A stretch of 64,000 bases of DNA from Lachnospiraceae bacterium (GTDB lineage Bacteria; Bacillota; Clostridia; Lachnospirales; Lachnospiraceae): NCBI GenBank assembly GCA_910573755.1, contig CAJTBO010000019.1, positions 1-64,000 of the forward strand, given 5' to 3'. Numbering within the stretch: position 1 is the stretch's first letter; each line of letters opens with the position of its first letter. This document shows, piece after piece, positions 15,667-24,672 of this stretch. The notes below the pieces were generated by a model, which was given only the letters and a program-made list of their open reading frames with translations, was not told the DNA's origin and searched no databases. Made by a program: the position numbers and the translations under genes.

Positions 15667-18282
15667 ATGGCACTTTATAAAGGAGAAAAAAGCAGGCTGA
15701 TCTCTTTTCCGTTGGGAGGTATCGGCAGCGGAAGTGTAGGGCTGGCAGGAAACGGGGCATTTATAGACTGGGAAATATTTAACCGCCCCTTTAAAGGTTC
15801 CCGCAACGGATTTACTCATTTGGCAGTCAGGGCGGAAGATGCCGGCGGCATCCGGGACGTCAGAGTGCTGCAGGGGGATTATCAGGGCAGCGCAATAGGC
15901 GGAGAGACCGTCAATATCAAACGGGGAAACGGCGGCTACGGCTACGGTTTCGGGAGTTATAGGGGAACCATGGCGGGCGTGCCCCATTTTGAGGAATGTG
16001 TATTTGACGGAGAGTACCCCTTTGCAAGGCTGGATTTTACGGACCCTCATTTTCCGGGAAAAGTAGAACTGAAAGCATTTAACCCCTTTATCCCCCTGAA
16101 TGATAAGGACTCTTCCGTTCCCGCTGCATTTTATGAAATTGTTTTTACCAATACGGAGGAGAAGGAACTCACTTACCGCACTTATTTTTCTTTAAACAAC
16201 CTGCTGCCCTATGGAAGCACGGAAAACAGGTATTTTTCGGAGGATAAAGCCCGCGGATTGGTCATGTCCTCCGGGCGTCTGAAAAAAGAAGATCTTTTAT
16301 ACGGCAGTTACTGTGTGGCAACGGATGCTCCGGTAGGGGATCATCAGGAATACTGGTATCGGGCGGACTGGTTTGACTCTCTGCAGACGTTCTGGAACGA
16401 GATAAATGAATCGGGGGATTTAAAGAACCGGACCTATGCGGAGGATAAGAGAAAGGAAAATCCCGTAGATCTGGACGGTGAGGACATGGGGACACTGGGG
16501 GCTAAGGTGGTATTGCAGCCCGGGGAGACAAAGGCGGTGCGGTTTGTACTGGCGTGGTATTTTCCGAATTGTGAAAATTACTGGAATCCGGAAAAAGATA
16601 AAAAGAAGCAGACGCGGTGGAAGAATTATTATGCTTCGTTGTTTGCGGATGCGAAAGATTGTGCGTTGTACGGTTTAAAAGAATGGGATCGATTGTATGC
16701 GGAGACAAAGCTGTTTAAAGAGGCATTGTATCAGACCAGTCTGCCGCCGGAAGCGCTGGAAGCGGTGTCGGCGAATCTCTCGATCCTGAAGAGCGCCACC
16801 TGTCTGCGGCTGGAGGACGGATCGTTCTATGGTTTTGAAGGGTGCGCGCCAACGGAAGGCTGCTGCGAAGGCTCCTGCACGCATGTATGGAATTATGCTT
16901 ATGCGCTTCCCTATCTGTTTCCGGATCTGGAGCGGTCCATGCGGGATCTGGAATATCGCTACAGCCAGCGGGAGGACGGGTCCATGGCATTTCGGCTGAT
17001 GCTGCCGCCGGGCAGGGAACGCTATGACTTCAGGGCCTGTGTGGACGGGCATATGGGCGGCGTCATAAAAACATACCGGGAATTTCTGCTTTGCGGTGAT
17101 GTGAAATGGCTCGAAGGAAAATGGGAGGCTGTAAAAAAATCCATTGAATTCGCCTGGGCAGAGACCAATGAAGACGGCTGGGATGCGGACAAAGACGGCG
17201 TACTGGAGGGGCGTCAGCATCATACTTTGGATATGGAACTCTTTGGGCCGAGCGCGTGGTTGAACGGATTTTATCAGGCGGCTTTGAAGGCAGGCGCAGA
17301 GATGGCGGAAATTCTGGGACATGAAAAGGAAAGAAAAGAATATCAGGATCTGTTTGAAAGAGGCAGGGACTGGGTTGATCAGCATTTGTTTAACGGCAGC
17401 TATTATCAGCAAAAAGTAGACCTTACGGATAAAAGCCTTCTGGAAAAATATAATGCGGGAACGACACTGGATGGCGCAGGTACAGTGGCTGCCTACTGGA
17501 ACGAAGAGGCGGGGGAGATAAAGTACCAGATAGGGAACGGTTCTTCCATAGATCAGGTGATCGGGCAATGGCATGCGAATCTGATCGGGCTGGGGGATGT
17601 TTTTGACAGGAAAAAAGTGAAAAAGGCGCTGCAGTCCATCTATCGGCATAATTTTAAGAACCCTATACGGAACTGCTTTAATGCGGCGAGGATTTACTGC
17701 ATGAACGGGGAGAGCGGAAGTGTGATATGCGCCTGGCCGGAGCAGGCTGTAAAACCGAAGATTCCGATTACTTATGCCAATGAAGTATTCTGCGGCATGG
17801 AGTATCAGGCTGCCAGTCATATGATACAGGAGGGCATGGTAGAGGAAGGATTAAAATTGGCTGCGGCAGTGAGAAAGAGGTTTGACGGGGAAAGGAGAAA
17901 TCCGTGGAATGAATTTGAGTGCGGCAGCAATTATGCCAGATCGCTGGCAAGTTATGCATTGATCCCGAGTATCAGCGGCTATACCTGTGATCTGTACAGA
18001 GGGGTACTGCGGTTTGATCCTAAAACTCATAAAGAAAATTTTACCGGTTTTTTCAGCAATGCATCGGGGTGGGGATTGTACCGGCAGAGCCCTGAGAAAT
18101 ATTCCATTGAAGTGCTGTACGGAGAGCAGCGGATCAAAGGGCTTAATCTGGCGGATTATAAGAAATGGGAAGCAAAGGCGTCAAAAAATGGAAAGATGCT
18201 GGAGGCGGAAAAAAATGAGGACGGGATTTTCTTCAAGGAGGAAGTAGTATTGAAGGCGGGAGATATCCTGTATCTGATGTGA
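15667..18282 (+). CDS. GH116/DUF608-type glycoside hydrolase (first paralogue)
   Basis: An 871-residue cytoplasmic protein without signal peptide. The N-terminal half (~10-330; FPLGGIGSGSVGLAGNGAF, FNPFIPLNDKDSS) is the beta-rich GBA2-type domain. The C-terminal half is the (alpha/alpha)6-barrel DUF608 domain, with CEGSCTHVWNY near 400 and GRQHHTLDMELFGPS near 517-531. D522 aligns with the acid/base aspartate known in GH116. The nucleophile glutamate could not be placed with certainty. Characterised GH116 enzymes cleave beta-glucosides, including glucosylceramide, and some beta-xylosides. The likely role is hydrolysis of the sugar imported by the upstream ABC system. The start at 15667 follows AAGGAGAAAG. 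Confidence 0.82.
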   Translation: MALYKGEKSRLISFPLGGIGSGSVGLAGNGAFIDWEIFNRPFKGSRNGFTHLAVRAEDAGGIRDVRVLQGDYQGSAIGGETVNIKRGNGGYGYGFGSYRGTMAGVPHFEECVFDGEYPFARLDFTDPHFPGKVELKAFNPFIPLNDKDSSVPAAFYEIVFTNTEEKELTYRTYFSLNNLLPYGSTENRYFSEDKARGLVMSSGRLKKEDLLYGSYCVATDAPVGDHQEYWYRADWFDSLQTFWNEINESGDLKNRTYAEDKRKENPVDLDGEDMGTLGAKVVLQPGETKAVRFVLAWYFPNCENYWNPEKDKKKQTRWKNYYASLFADAKDCALYGLKEWDRLYAETKLFKEALYQTSLPPEALEAVSANLSILKSATCLRLEDGSFYGFEGCAPTEGCCEGSCTHVWNYAYALPYLFPDLERSMRDLEYRYSQREDGSMAFRLMLPPGRERYDFRACVDGHMGGVIKTYREFLLCGDVKWLEGKWEAVKKSIEFAWAETNEDGWDADKDGVLEGRQHHTLDMELFGPSAWLNGFYQAALKAGAEMAEILGHEKERKEYQDLFERGRDWVDQHLFNGSYYQQKVDLTDKSLLEKYNAGTTLDGAGTVAAYWNEEAGEIKYQIGNGSSIDQVIGQWHANLIGLGDVFDRKKVKKALQSIYRHNFKNPIRNCFNAARIYCMNGESGSVICAWPEQAVKPKIPITYANEVFCGMEYQAASHMIQEGMVEEGLKLAAAVRKRFDGERRNPWNEFECGSNYARSLASYALIPSISGYTCDLYRGVLRFDPKTHKENFTGFFSNASGWGLYRQSPEKYSIEVLYGEQRIKGLNLADYKKWEAKASKNGKMLEAEKNEDGIFFKEEVVLKAGDILYLM

Positions 18283-18390
18283 TAAAGACAGGGAAGAAAA
18301 GAGAGCCGGCTGCGGGCGTATGGCATGCGGCATCTTTGGAATGAATAAGCCTGAAGAAATATAAAAAACAATAAAGTGAGGATTAAGTGA

Positions 18391-20385
18391 ATGAAAAATG
18401 AACGAGTACCGAGTGTACCCCTGATTACCTGTGATCCGTATTTTTCGGTGTGGTCGCCGTCGGATACGCTCTTTGGGGCAGATACCTGCAGCTGGACGGG
18501 AGCTAAAAAGGCGATGGAAGGTATTATGAAGGTGGATGATGTAAGTTATCGGTTTATGGGGACGGCCAAAGGAGAAAAAGAGATGGAACAGACCGGACTG
18601 CATATCACGCCAACCGGTTCGTATTATACTTTTCGCGGCGGAAATGTAAACCTGAGACTGATTTTTTTGACACCTCTTCTCCTGACAGACCCTGAACTGA
18701 TATCAAGGCCCTGTAGTTACATAGCATACGATATTTCTTCGGAGGATGGCAAAATACATACGGTAGAACTGGAAGTGTCTATGGAGGAGGGGCATTGCTA
18801 TGACGGCCCGGCGCAGAGGGAGATGACAGGGGGCGTTCACTGCATGGAACGGTTTACGGCAGCGTGGATGGGACAGAAGAAGCAGGCGCCCCTCTCCCAC
18901 AGCGGGGATGATATTACGATCGACTGGGGTTATCTGTATCTGGCGGCACCGAAAGATGGGGCGGCACTCAGCTATGAAAAGAGGGATGGCAGTTATTATG
19001 TGACGGCAAAGGTATCCGCCGGGGCGGTTAAGGAGGAGACATCCGGTTATCTGGTGGCGGCTTATGACGATATCATATCCATTATGTATTTTGACGAGGC
19101 ATGCAAGGGATACTGGACGAAGGGCGGAAGAAATATTCTGGATGCGATCGGAGATTCCATATGCCAGAAAGAGGCTCTTTTTAAGGCATGCCGTACTTTT
19201 GACAAAGAATTGGCGGAGTGGACGGAACGTGTAGGCGGGACGGAATACGCGCATATTTGTTCTCTGGCTTACCGGCAGACGGTGGCGGCACATAAGCTGA
19301 TAGAGGATAGAGAGGGGAACCTGCTCTTTTTGTCGAAAGAGTGTCTGTCTAACGGATGTATCGGCACGGTGGACATCAGTTATCCGTCGATGCCATTGTA
19401 TCTTTTGTACAATCCGGAATTGGTGAAGGGAATGCTGCGCCCCGTGTTCCGGTTTTCCAAAATGCCGGTATGGCAGTATGATTTTGCACCTCATGATGTA
19501 GGCAGATATCCTTATGTGACAGGGCAGGTGTACGGGGTGAAACAGGAGTACGGTTTAGGGGAGCAGCATAACGGAAAGGTATATCCGATGTACTATATTT
19601 ATCCGGAGGGATCGGATATATACCGGCTGGAGGAACAGATGCCGGTGGAGGAATGCGGCAATATGCTGATCATGTCTGCGGCTCTTTCCAAAATAGAAGG
19701 AAATACGGACTTTGTAAAGGGAGAGATGGCGCTTCTTGAGAAGTGGACAGATTATCTTTTAGAGTACGGGGAAGATCCCGGCAATCAGCTCTGCACGGAC
19801 GATTTTGCGGGGCATCTGGCACATAATACAAACCTCGCGGTAAAAGCCATCATGGGTATCTGGTCTTACGGCCTGCTGCTTTTGACAGACGGGCAAAAAG
19901 AGAAAGCGGCTGTCTATCAAAAGAAGGCGGGAGAACTGGCGGAGAAATGGGAGATTAAAGCAGATGCCGGGGATCATACGATGCTGGCTTTTGGCAGCAG
20001 GGAAAGCTGGAGCCTGAAATATAACCTGATCTGGGATATCCTGTTTGAGAGCGGCCTGTTTTCGGAGGAATTGTTTGAGAAAGAATTGGACTGGTATCTG
20101 AAAAAACAGAACAGATACGGCGTACCGTTGAGCAGCCGGGAAACCTATACAAAATCAGACTGGATACTCTGGGTGGCTTCCTTTGCGAGATCAAAAGAGA
20201 AAATGCGGCAGTTGATAGCACCGCTGAAAAATTATCTGGAGGAGACACCGAGCCGCGTACCTTTTTCGGACTGGTATGACAGTTGTTCGGCAATGGAGAT
20301 GTCCTTCCAAAACAGGACAGTGCAGGGCGGGCTTTTTATGCCGCTTCTGAAAGAAAAATTTTTGACGAAGGAAAAATCCGTATGA
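18391..20385 (+). CDS. Glutaminase-A-like protein (DUF5127/DUF4965/DUF1793 arrangement)
   Basis: A 664-residue cytoplasmic protein without signal peptide. It opens PLITCDPYFSVWSPSDTLF, then LISRPCSYIAYDISS and ITIDWGYLYLAA (DUF5127-like part). FAPHDVGRYPYVTGQVYG and LCTDDFAGHLAHNTNLAVKA (DUF4965/DUF1793 barrel) and a C-terminal FSDWYD motif follow. This is the layout of fungal and bacterial proteins named glutaminase A, but most are uncharacterised and the fold resembles glycoside hydrolases. Set between two GH116 genes, a carbohydrate-active role is at least as likely as amide hydrolysis. The last four bases overlap the next gene (ATGA). Confidence 0.72.
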   Translation: MKNERVPSVPLITCDPYFSVWSPSDTLFGADTCSWTGAKKAMEGIMKVDDVSYRFMGTAKGEKEMEQTGLHITPTGSYYTFRGGNVNLRLIFLTPLLLTDPELISRPCSYIAYDISSEDGKIHTVELEVSMEEGHCYDGPAQREMTGGVHCMERFTAAWMGQKKQAPLSHSGDDITIDWGYLYLAAPKDGAALSYEKRDGSYYVTAKVSAGAVKEETSGYLVAAYDDIISIMYFDEACKGYWTKGGRNILDAIGDSICQKEALFKACRTFDKELAEWTERVGGTEYAHICSLAYRQTVAAHKLIEDREGNLLFLSKECLSNGCIGTVDISYPSMPLYLLYNPELVKGMLRPVFRFSKMPVWQYDFAPHDVGRYPYVTGQVYGVKQEYGLGEQHNGKVYPMYYIYPEGSDIYRLEEQMPVEECGNMLIMSAALSKIEGNTDFVKGEMALLEKWTDYLLEYGEDPGNQLCTDDFAGHLAHNTNLAVKAIMGIWSYGLLLLTDGQKEKAAVYQKKAGELAEKWEIKADAGDHTMLAFGSRESWSLKYNLIWDILFESGLFSEELFEKELDWYLKKQNRYGVPLSSRETYTKSDWILWVASFARSKEKMRQLIAPLKNYLEETPSRVPFSDWYDSCSAMEMSFQNRTVQGGLFMPLLKEKFLTKEKSV

Positions 20386-22817
20386 AGGAAAATAAGGGAT
20401 CAAAAATATATACTCCAAAACATACCGCACTGCGGGGGCTGTTAGGAGGGATCGGCACGGGAAATATCTCGCTGGATGCCTGCGGGGCTTTTCGGGATTT
20501 TGAGATTTTTAATCATCCGGACAAAGGGTTGAAGCTTCCCTATCACTTTTTTGCTCTTTGGACAAAACAGGAGGGGAAAGATGCGGATGTGAGGATTTTG
20601 GAGGCAGTCCCTGATCGGACTGCCCGAAAACCCATGTATCATGCCGGAGAACTGATGGGGCTGCCCAGATTTTCAAAGAGCGGGTTTCGCTGCAGATATC
20701 CTTTCTATGAGATCGAATTTATGGAGGAGGGTTTTCCTTTTCGGGTAAACTGCAGGGCATATACGCCCTTTATACCCTTGGATGCCGACAGTTCCGGAAT
20801 GCCTTATTATGAAATGCAATATGAGATTACCAACTGTTCCGCCGTGGAGGCAGAGGTTTCTGTGGCGGGCAACGTGATGAATGCGGCAGGTTTTATCGGG
20901 TACGACGGGTTTGACAGGCTGGAGGAGAAAGGAAAACGAATCAACGAAAAGAGGGAGTCGGATGGATTAAGCGGCATATTTCTACACAGCGAAGGGATAG
21001 AAGAGGGGGATATCACCTTTGGAAGTATGGCGCTGGCGGCGCAGGGGGAGGCATCCTGTAAGACACACTGGCAGTATGGGGGTTGGTGGGACGGCGCAGA
21101 AGAGTTCTGGAGGGATTTTTCGGAGGATGGCTTATTGCAGGAGCCTAAGGTGGATAAAGAACAGGCACCACAGGAGAGATGCGTAGCTTCGCTGGCTGTA
21201 AAGCGGCGGATCGCGCCCGGAGAGAGTGAAAAATTCATATTTTATACGGCATGGCATTTTCCCAACAGATATGGCTGGCTACCGGATGGGCATATGGCGG
21301 AGGATGAAGTAAAAGAGAAAAGGATCTTTCGCAATTATTATGCGGGCTTGTGGAAGGATGCCTGGGAGGTAGTCCTGTGCGCTTATAAGAAAAGGGAATA
21401 TCTGGAGGAAAAGAGTCTGGCGTTTTCGGATGCGCTTTATAGTTCCACGGTGGGTGAGGAAGTGCTGGAGGCGCTTGTCTCTTCGATTGCGGTTCTTCGT
21501 TCCTGCACCTGTTTCAGGATAGAGGACGGAACATTTTTCGGCTGGGAGGGCTGTTTTGAAAAGAGTGGAAGCTGTGCGGGAAACTGTACTCATGTATGGA
21601 ATTATGCACAGGCACCGGCATTTCTTTTTCCGCAGTTGGAGCGGGATATGCGGCGGATGGAATTTCTGACGGAAACGGACGGGGACGGCTGTATGGCTTT
21701 TCGGGCAAAGAGAAGGCTGGAGGGAAGGCCCTGGAAAATGTATCCGGCGGCAGACGGACAGCTTGGCTGTGTGCTGCGGGTATATCGGGAGTGGAAACTT
21801 TCGGGCAAGGATGATTTTTTGAGGGAGCTCTGGCCGAAAGTAAAGTTGGTGCTGGAATATGCATGCCGTAATTGGGACCCTGACGGGGACGGGGTGATGG
21901 AGGCCATGCAGCATAACACATATGATATAGAATTTTACGGAAATATATCCATGACAAATTCCATCTTTTACGCGGCACTCCGGGCGGCGGCGCAGATGGC
22001 GGATCATCTGGGGGAGAAAGAACTGGCGGAGGACTGGTTGAAAAAAGCGCGGCAGGGCGCTGAAAAGATGGAGGAATCGTTGTGGAACGGGGAATATTAC
22101 AGACAAAAAATCAGTAAAGAAGAACTGGAGGCACATGATCATCAATACGGGGATGGCTGTCTTTCCGATCAGCTTTTCGGTCAGCAGCTTGCCCATCTAT
22201 ACGGGCTGGGGTATCTTTTTGATAAAGAGCATGTGAAAAAAGCTGTGTCATCGGTCTTTCGATATAATTTCAGGAAATCCCTGAAAGGCCACAGGAGCGT
22301 TCAGCGCTGTTATGCACTGCCGGATGAAGCGGGACTTGTGCTGTGTTCATGGCCTCATGGCGGCAGGCCGGAACAGCCCTTTGTCTATGCGGATGAGGTT
22401 TGGACAGGCATTGAGGCACAGGTGGCTGTCCATCTGATCTATGAAGGGATGACAGAAGAAGCACTGGAACTGATCAGGGCGGTGAGAAGGCGGTATGACG
22501 GAGTTGTCCGCAGTCCTTTTGATGAGGTGGAGTGTGGGTATCATTATGTAAGGTCTATGGCAGCCTGGGGGGTGTTGATCGCTTTGAGCGGTTATTCTTT
22601 TGATATGGTAAAAAAGGAAATTTCTTTTTCCCCCGTTGTTTTTAAGGGGGATTTCAGATGCTTTTATTCTAACGAAAGCAGTTGGGGTATGTATCACCAG
22701 TGGAACGAAAACGGGAAAGTCAGGTGGGAGATATCCCCCTGTTTCGGAACCCTGGAAGGTATCAGGGTTAACGGGGAATTGATCGGGCAGGAGGGCCGTA
22801 ACAAAAAAGAATCATAA
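20382..22817 (+). CDS. GH116/DUF608-type glycoside hydrolase (second paralogue)
   Basis: An 811-residue cytoplasmic protein with the same two-domain plan as the 15667 gene. The N-terminal part contains LRGLLGGIGTGNISLDACG and YTPFIPLDADSSG. The barrel part contains CAGNCTHVWNYAQAP and EAMQHNTYDIEFYGN, with D515 at the acid/base position. It differs clearly in sequence from the first copy, so the duplication is old and the two may act on different linkages or chain lengths. The ATG at 20382 overlaps the previous stop (ATGA) and has GAAGGA about eight bases upstream; an in-frame ATG at 20283 lies inside the previous gene and was rejected. It is the last gene of the locus. Confidence 0.82.
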   Translation: MKENKGSKIYTPKHTALRGLLGGIGTGNISLDACGAFRDFEIFNHPDKGLKLPYHFFALWTKQEGKDADVRILEAVPDRTARKPMYHAGELMGLPRFSKSGFRCRYPFYEIEFMEEGFPFRVNCRAYTPFIPLDADSSGMPYYEMQYEITNCSAVEAEVSVAGNVMNAAGFIGYDGFDRLEEKGKRINEKRESDGLSGIFLHSEGIEEGDITFGSMALAAQGEASCKTHWQYGGWWDGAEEFWRDFSEDGLLQEPKVDKEQAPQERCVASLAVKRRIAPGESEKFIFYTAWHFPNRYGWLPDGHMAEDEVKEKRIFRNYYAGLWKDAWEVVLCAYKKREYLEEKSLAFSDALYSSTVGEEVLEALVSSIAVLRSCTCFRIEDGTFFGWEGCFEKSGSCAGNCTHVWNYAQAPAFLFPQLERDMRRMEFLTETDGDGCMAFRAKRRLEGRPWKMYPAADGQLGCVLRVYREWKLSGKDDFLRELWPKVKLVLEYACRNWDPDGDGVMEAMQHNTYDIEFYGNISMTNSIFYAALRAAAQMADHLGEKELAEDWLKKARQGAEKMEESLWNGEYYRQKISKEELEAHDHQYGDGCLSDQLFGQQLAHLYGLGYLFDKEHVKKAVSSVFRYNFRKSLKGHRSVQRCYALPDEAGLVLCSWPHGGRPEQPFVYADEVWTGIEAQVAVHLIYEGMTEEALELIRAVRRRYDGVVRSPFDEVECGYHYVRSMAAWGVLIALSGYSFDMVKKEISFSPVVFKGDFRCFYSNESSWGMYHQWNENGKVRWEISPCFGTLEGIRVNGELIGQEGRNKKES

Positions 22818-22889
22818 GCTTTCAGTGGAACAGGCACTTTGGAAAAGCATGGAATCATAAGATATAGAAAGCGGTTCCGGAGGCTTTTC

Positions 22890-23537
22890 ATGAAGACATT
22901 CAGCAAACCACTGACCCCAGAAGAAGAAACATATTATTTAAAGGAGTATCATTCCGGCAGCGAACGCGCGAAACGGGAGGCGAAGGATGTTCTGATTGAG
23001 CGGAATCTGCGGCTGGTTGCCTACGTGCTGAAAAAGTATGCGGGCGCGCCGGAGGATATGGAAGACATGATCTCCTGCGGCACGATAGGATTGATCAAGG
23101 CGGTCAATACATATGCGCCGGGAAAAGGCACAAGGCTTGCCACCTATGCGGCAAGATGTATTGAGAACGAGATTTTGATGATGCTGCGCGGACATAAGAA
23201 AATATCCAGAGAGGTTTCTCTTTACGAACCGATGGGAACGGATAAAGAGGGAAACGAAGTGAGCCTTCTTGATATTATAGAATATGAACAGCCGGGCGCG
23301 CTGGAACAGCTGGAAAACCGGGAAAGCATCGAACAGCTCCGGGGCGTTCTGGGCAAGGCGCTGAGCGGCAGGGAGAGGGAGATCATAGCATACCGTTACG
23401 GGCTCAAGACAGGAGATGAGGTGACCCAGCGGGAAGTGGGCGAGATGATGGGCATTTCAAGAAGCTATGTGAGCAGGATCGAAAAACGGGCGCTGCATAA
23501 ACTGCGCAGGGCGCTGGAAGAAAAAGTGGAAATATAA
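22890..23537 (+). CDS. sigK: RNA polymerase sporulation sigma factor sigma-K
   Basis: A 215-residue sigma-70-family factor. Region 2 contains RNLRLVAYVLKKYAGAPEDM, SCGTIGLIKAVNTYAPGKGT and LATYAARCIENEILM. SREVSLYEPMGTDKEGNE is the sigma-E/sigma-K linker signature, and region 4 (ISRSYVSRIEKRALHKLRRA) completes it. It would direct late mother-cell transcription in sporulation. The gene is continuous, with no skin-type insertion. The ATG at 22890 has GGAGG six bases upstream; in-frame ATG 22839 has none. The N terminus starts MKTFSKPLTPEEE, so the pro-sequence is short or absent, and this should be compared with other clostridial sigma-K proteins. Confidence 0.85.
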   Translation: MKTFSKPLTPEEETYYLKEYHSGSERAKREAKDVLIERNLRLVAYVLKKYAGAPEDMEDMISCGTIGLIKAVNTYAPGKGTRLATYAARCIENEILMMLRGHKKISREVSLYEPMGTDKEGNEVSLLDIIEYEQPGALEQLENRESIEQLRGVLGKALSGREREIIAYRYGLKTGDEVTQREVGEMMGISRSYVSRIEKRALHKLRRALEEKVEI

Positions 23538-23633
23538 GATATTTTTAACAATTTCATCACAGCTTAGACATATTTAAGTAGTAAAATATACTGGACTTTT
23601 GTCGGAAAAGAAAAAAGAAACGGAAATACGGTA

Positions 23634-24221
23634 ATGAACGATACGGAATATTATAAGCTGGTACGCCCTTACGAGGATGCGATGAATATGTTGCTGATCA
23701 GGGTCAGGGTGGTCGGGCATTCTTTATACAATAAGGAGGAAGAGCAGCTTTACCATACGATCCAGAGCAGGATCAAAGGAAAGGACAGTATAGAAAATAA
23801 ACTGGAAAAGAAAAAGCTGGAAACATCGGTCAAAAACGCGAAGGATTATCTGCGGGATATTGCCGGTATCAGGGTGATCTGTCTGTTCAGGGAAGATATT
23901 TACAGGCTGGTGGAACTTCTGACGCGGCAGTCCGATCTGGTTTTTATCAAAGAAAAGGATTATATCTGTAAGCCGAAGGAAAACGGATACAGGAGTTACC
24001 ATCTGATCATCGGAGTGCCGGTTTACTGTGCGGATACCATGGAGATCTTTCCGGTGGAAGTACAGTTCCGCACGATGGAAATGGATCTGTGGGCAAGCAT
24101 GGAACACAGGATCTTGTATAAAAACGCACAGAAGAAGGACCGGGAAAAGATCAAAGAAGAACTAAGGACCTACAGTGAGAAACTCAGGGAAATGGAGAGT
24201 TATTTTAAGCGGTTCCGCTGA
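23634..24221 (+). CDS. Small alarmone synthetase-like RelA/SpoT-domain protein
   Basis: A 195-residue stand-alone synthetase domain with no hydrolase or TGS/ACT domains. The family core is visible as DIAGIRVICLFREDIYRLVE, KENGYRSYHLII and EVQFRTMEMDLWASMEH, with a C-terminal helix. Proteins of this class (RelQ/YjbM, RelP/YwaC) make (p)ppGpp from GTP/GDP and ATP under stress and form tetramers. Sequence motifs fit RelQ better, but the subclass is not certain. The ribosome binding site is weak. A hairpin terminator follows at 24228, so it ends a transcript. Confidence 0.85.
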   Translation: MNDTEYYKLVRPYEDAMNMLLIRVRVVGHSLYNKEEEQLYHTIQSRIKGKDSIENKLEKKKLETSVKNAKDYLRDIAGIRVICLFREDIYRLVELLTRQSDLVFIKEKDYICKPKENGYRSYHLIIGVPVYCADTMEIFPVEVQFRTMEMDLWASMEHRILYKNAQKKDREKIKEELRTYSEKLREMESYFKRFR

Positions 24222-24227
24222 GAAAGC

Positions 24228-24264
24228 CAGAGCAGAAAACAGAGTTGTTGCCTGCTCTGTTTTT
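24228..24264 (+). terminator. Intrinsic terminator after the alarmone synthetase gene
   Basis: CAGAGCAG (24228-24235) pairs with CTGCTCTG (24252-24259) and is followed by TTTTT (24260-24264). Confidence 0.8.
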
Positions 24265-24388
24265 GGTATGCCGAAGTAGTCTGTGCGGGGCCGCTTGGGC
24301 AGTGACAGTTAAAAAAGGGGTGGATTTAGAGTAAAATCATAGCCGGCAAAAGAACGGTTGAAAAAAGGGCAAAAAAAGAAAATTTTAC

Positions 24389-24417
24389 TTGCATATCGGG
24401 CGGACGTCCTGTATAAT
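24389..24417 (+). promoter_or_regulatory. Sigma-A-type promoter of the comM-dprA-topA operon
   Basis: TTGCAT (24389-24394) and a perfect TATAAT (24412-24417) are 17 bases apart. It starts a leader of about 275 bases before the first gene. The 124 bases between the preceding terminator and this promoter show no other feature. Confidence 0.75.
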
Positions 24418-24459
24418 CTGACTATCTGTTAATAATCTGATATTTCAAATTGTAAATTG

Positions 24460-24559
24460 CATAAAGAAAGTCATAAAACATCTCATAAAGAAAGTCGTAA
24501 AAAATCTCATAAAGAATGTCATAAGAAAAATCTCATAAAGAAATTTATAAAAGAAATCC
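24460..24559 (+). repeat. Four tandem AT-rich repeats in the comM leader
   Basis: Units of 24, 24, 26 and 26 bases (24460, 24484, 24508, 24534) each begin CATAAAGAA and continue GTC(A/G)TAA-like, with the last more degenerate. They are transcribed from the promoter at 24389 and precede any likely start codon. There are no spacers of constant size or unique content, so this is not a CRISPR. Confidence 0.8.
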
Positions 24560-24621
24560 TATTTTCCAGATCTTGTATTTCAAAGACCCCATACCTATAA
24601 ATGACATATCTGCATTCGGAA

Positions 24622-24672
24622 AAAAGCCGTGTCTGCGCCGCATCCACGGGCTTTTGCGGCAGGTATGCCTGC
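24622..24672 (+). promoter_or_regulatory. Competing GC-rich hairpins before comM
   Basis: AAAAGCCGTG (24622-24631) can pair with CACGGGCTTTT (24645-24655, one bulge), a terminator-like stem ending in TTTT. Alternatively GCCGCA (24637-24642) can pair with TGCGGC (24655-24660). A further GCAGG-TATG-CCTGC hairpin lies at 24659-24672. The first two overlap and exclude each other. Confidence 0.4.

Noticed and set aside
16675-17820. 381-codon minus-strand open frame opposite the first GH116 gene
   Set aside because: No motif, and it lies wholly within a well supported hydrolase gene.
20283-20381. Upstream start for the second GH116 gene
   Set aside because: It would overlap the preceding gene by 100 bases; the ATGA overlap start with a nearby binding site is better.
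11237-22817. Mobile element carrying the sugar locus
   Set aside because: No integrase, transposase, tRNA target or flanking direct repeat was seen at either end.
24460-24559. CRISPR-like array
   Set aside because: The four units abut each other with no spacers, are only 24-26 bases and are AT-rich; no cas genes are nearby.
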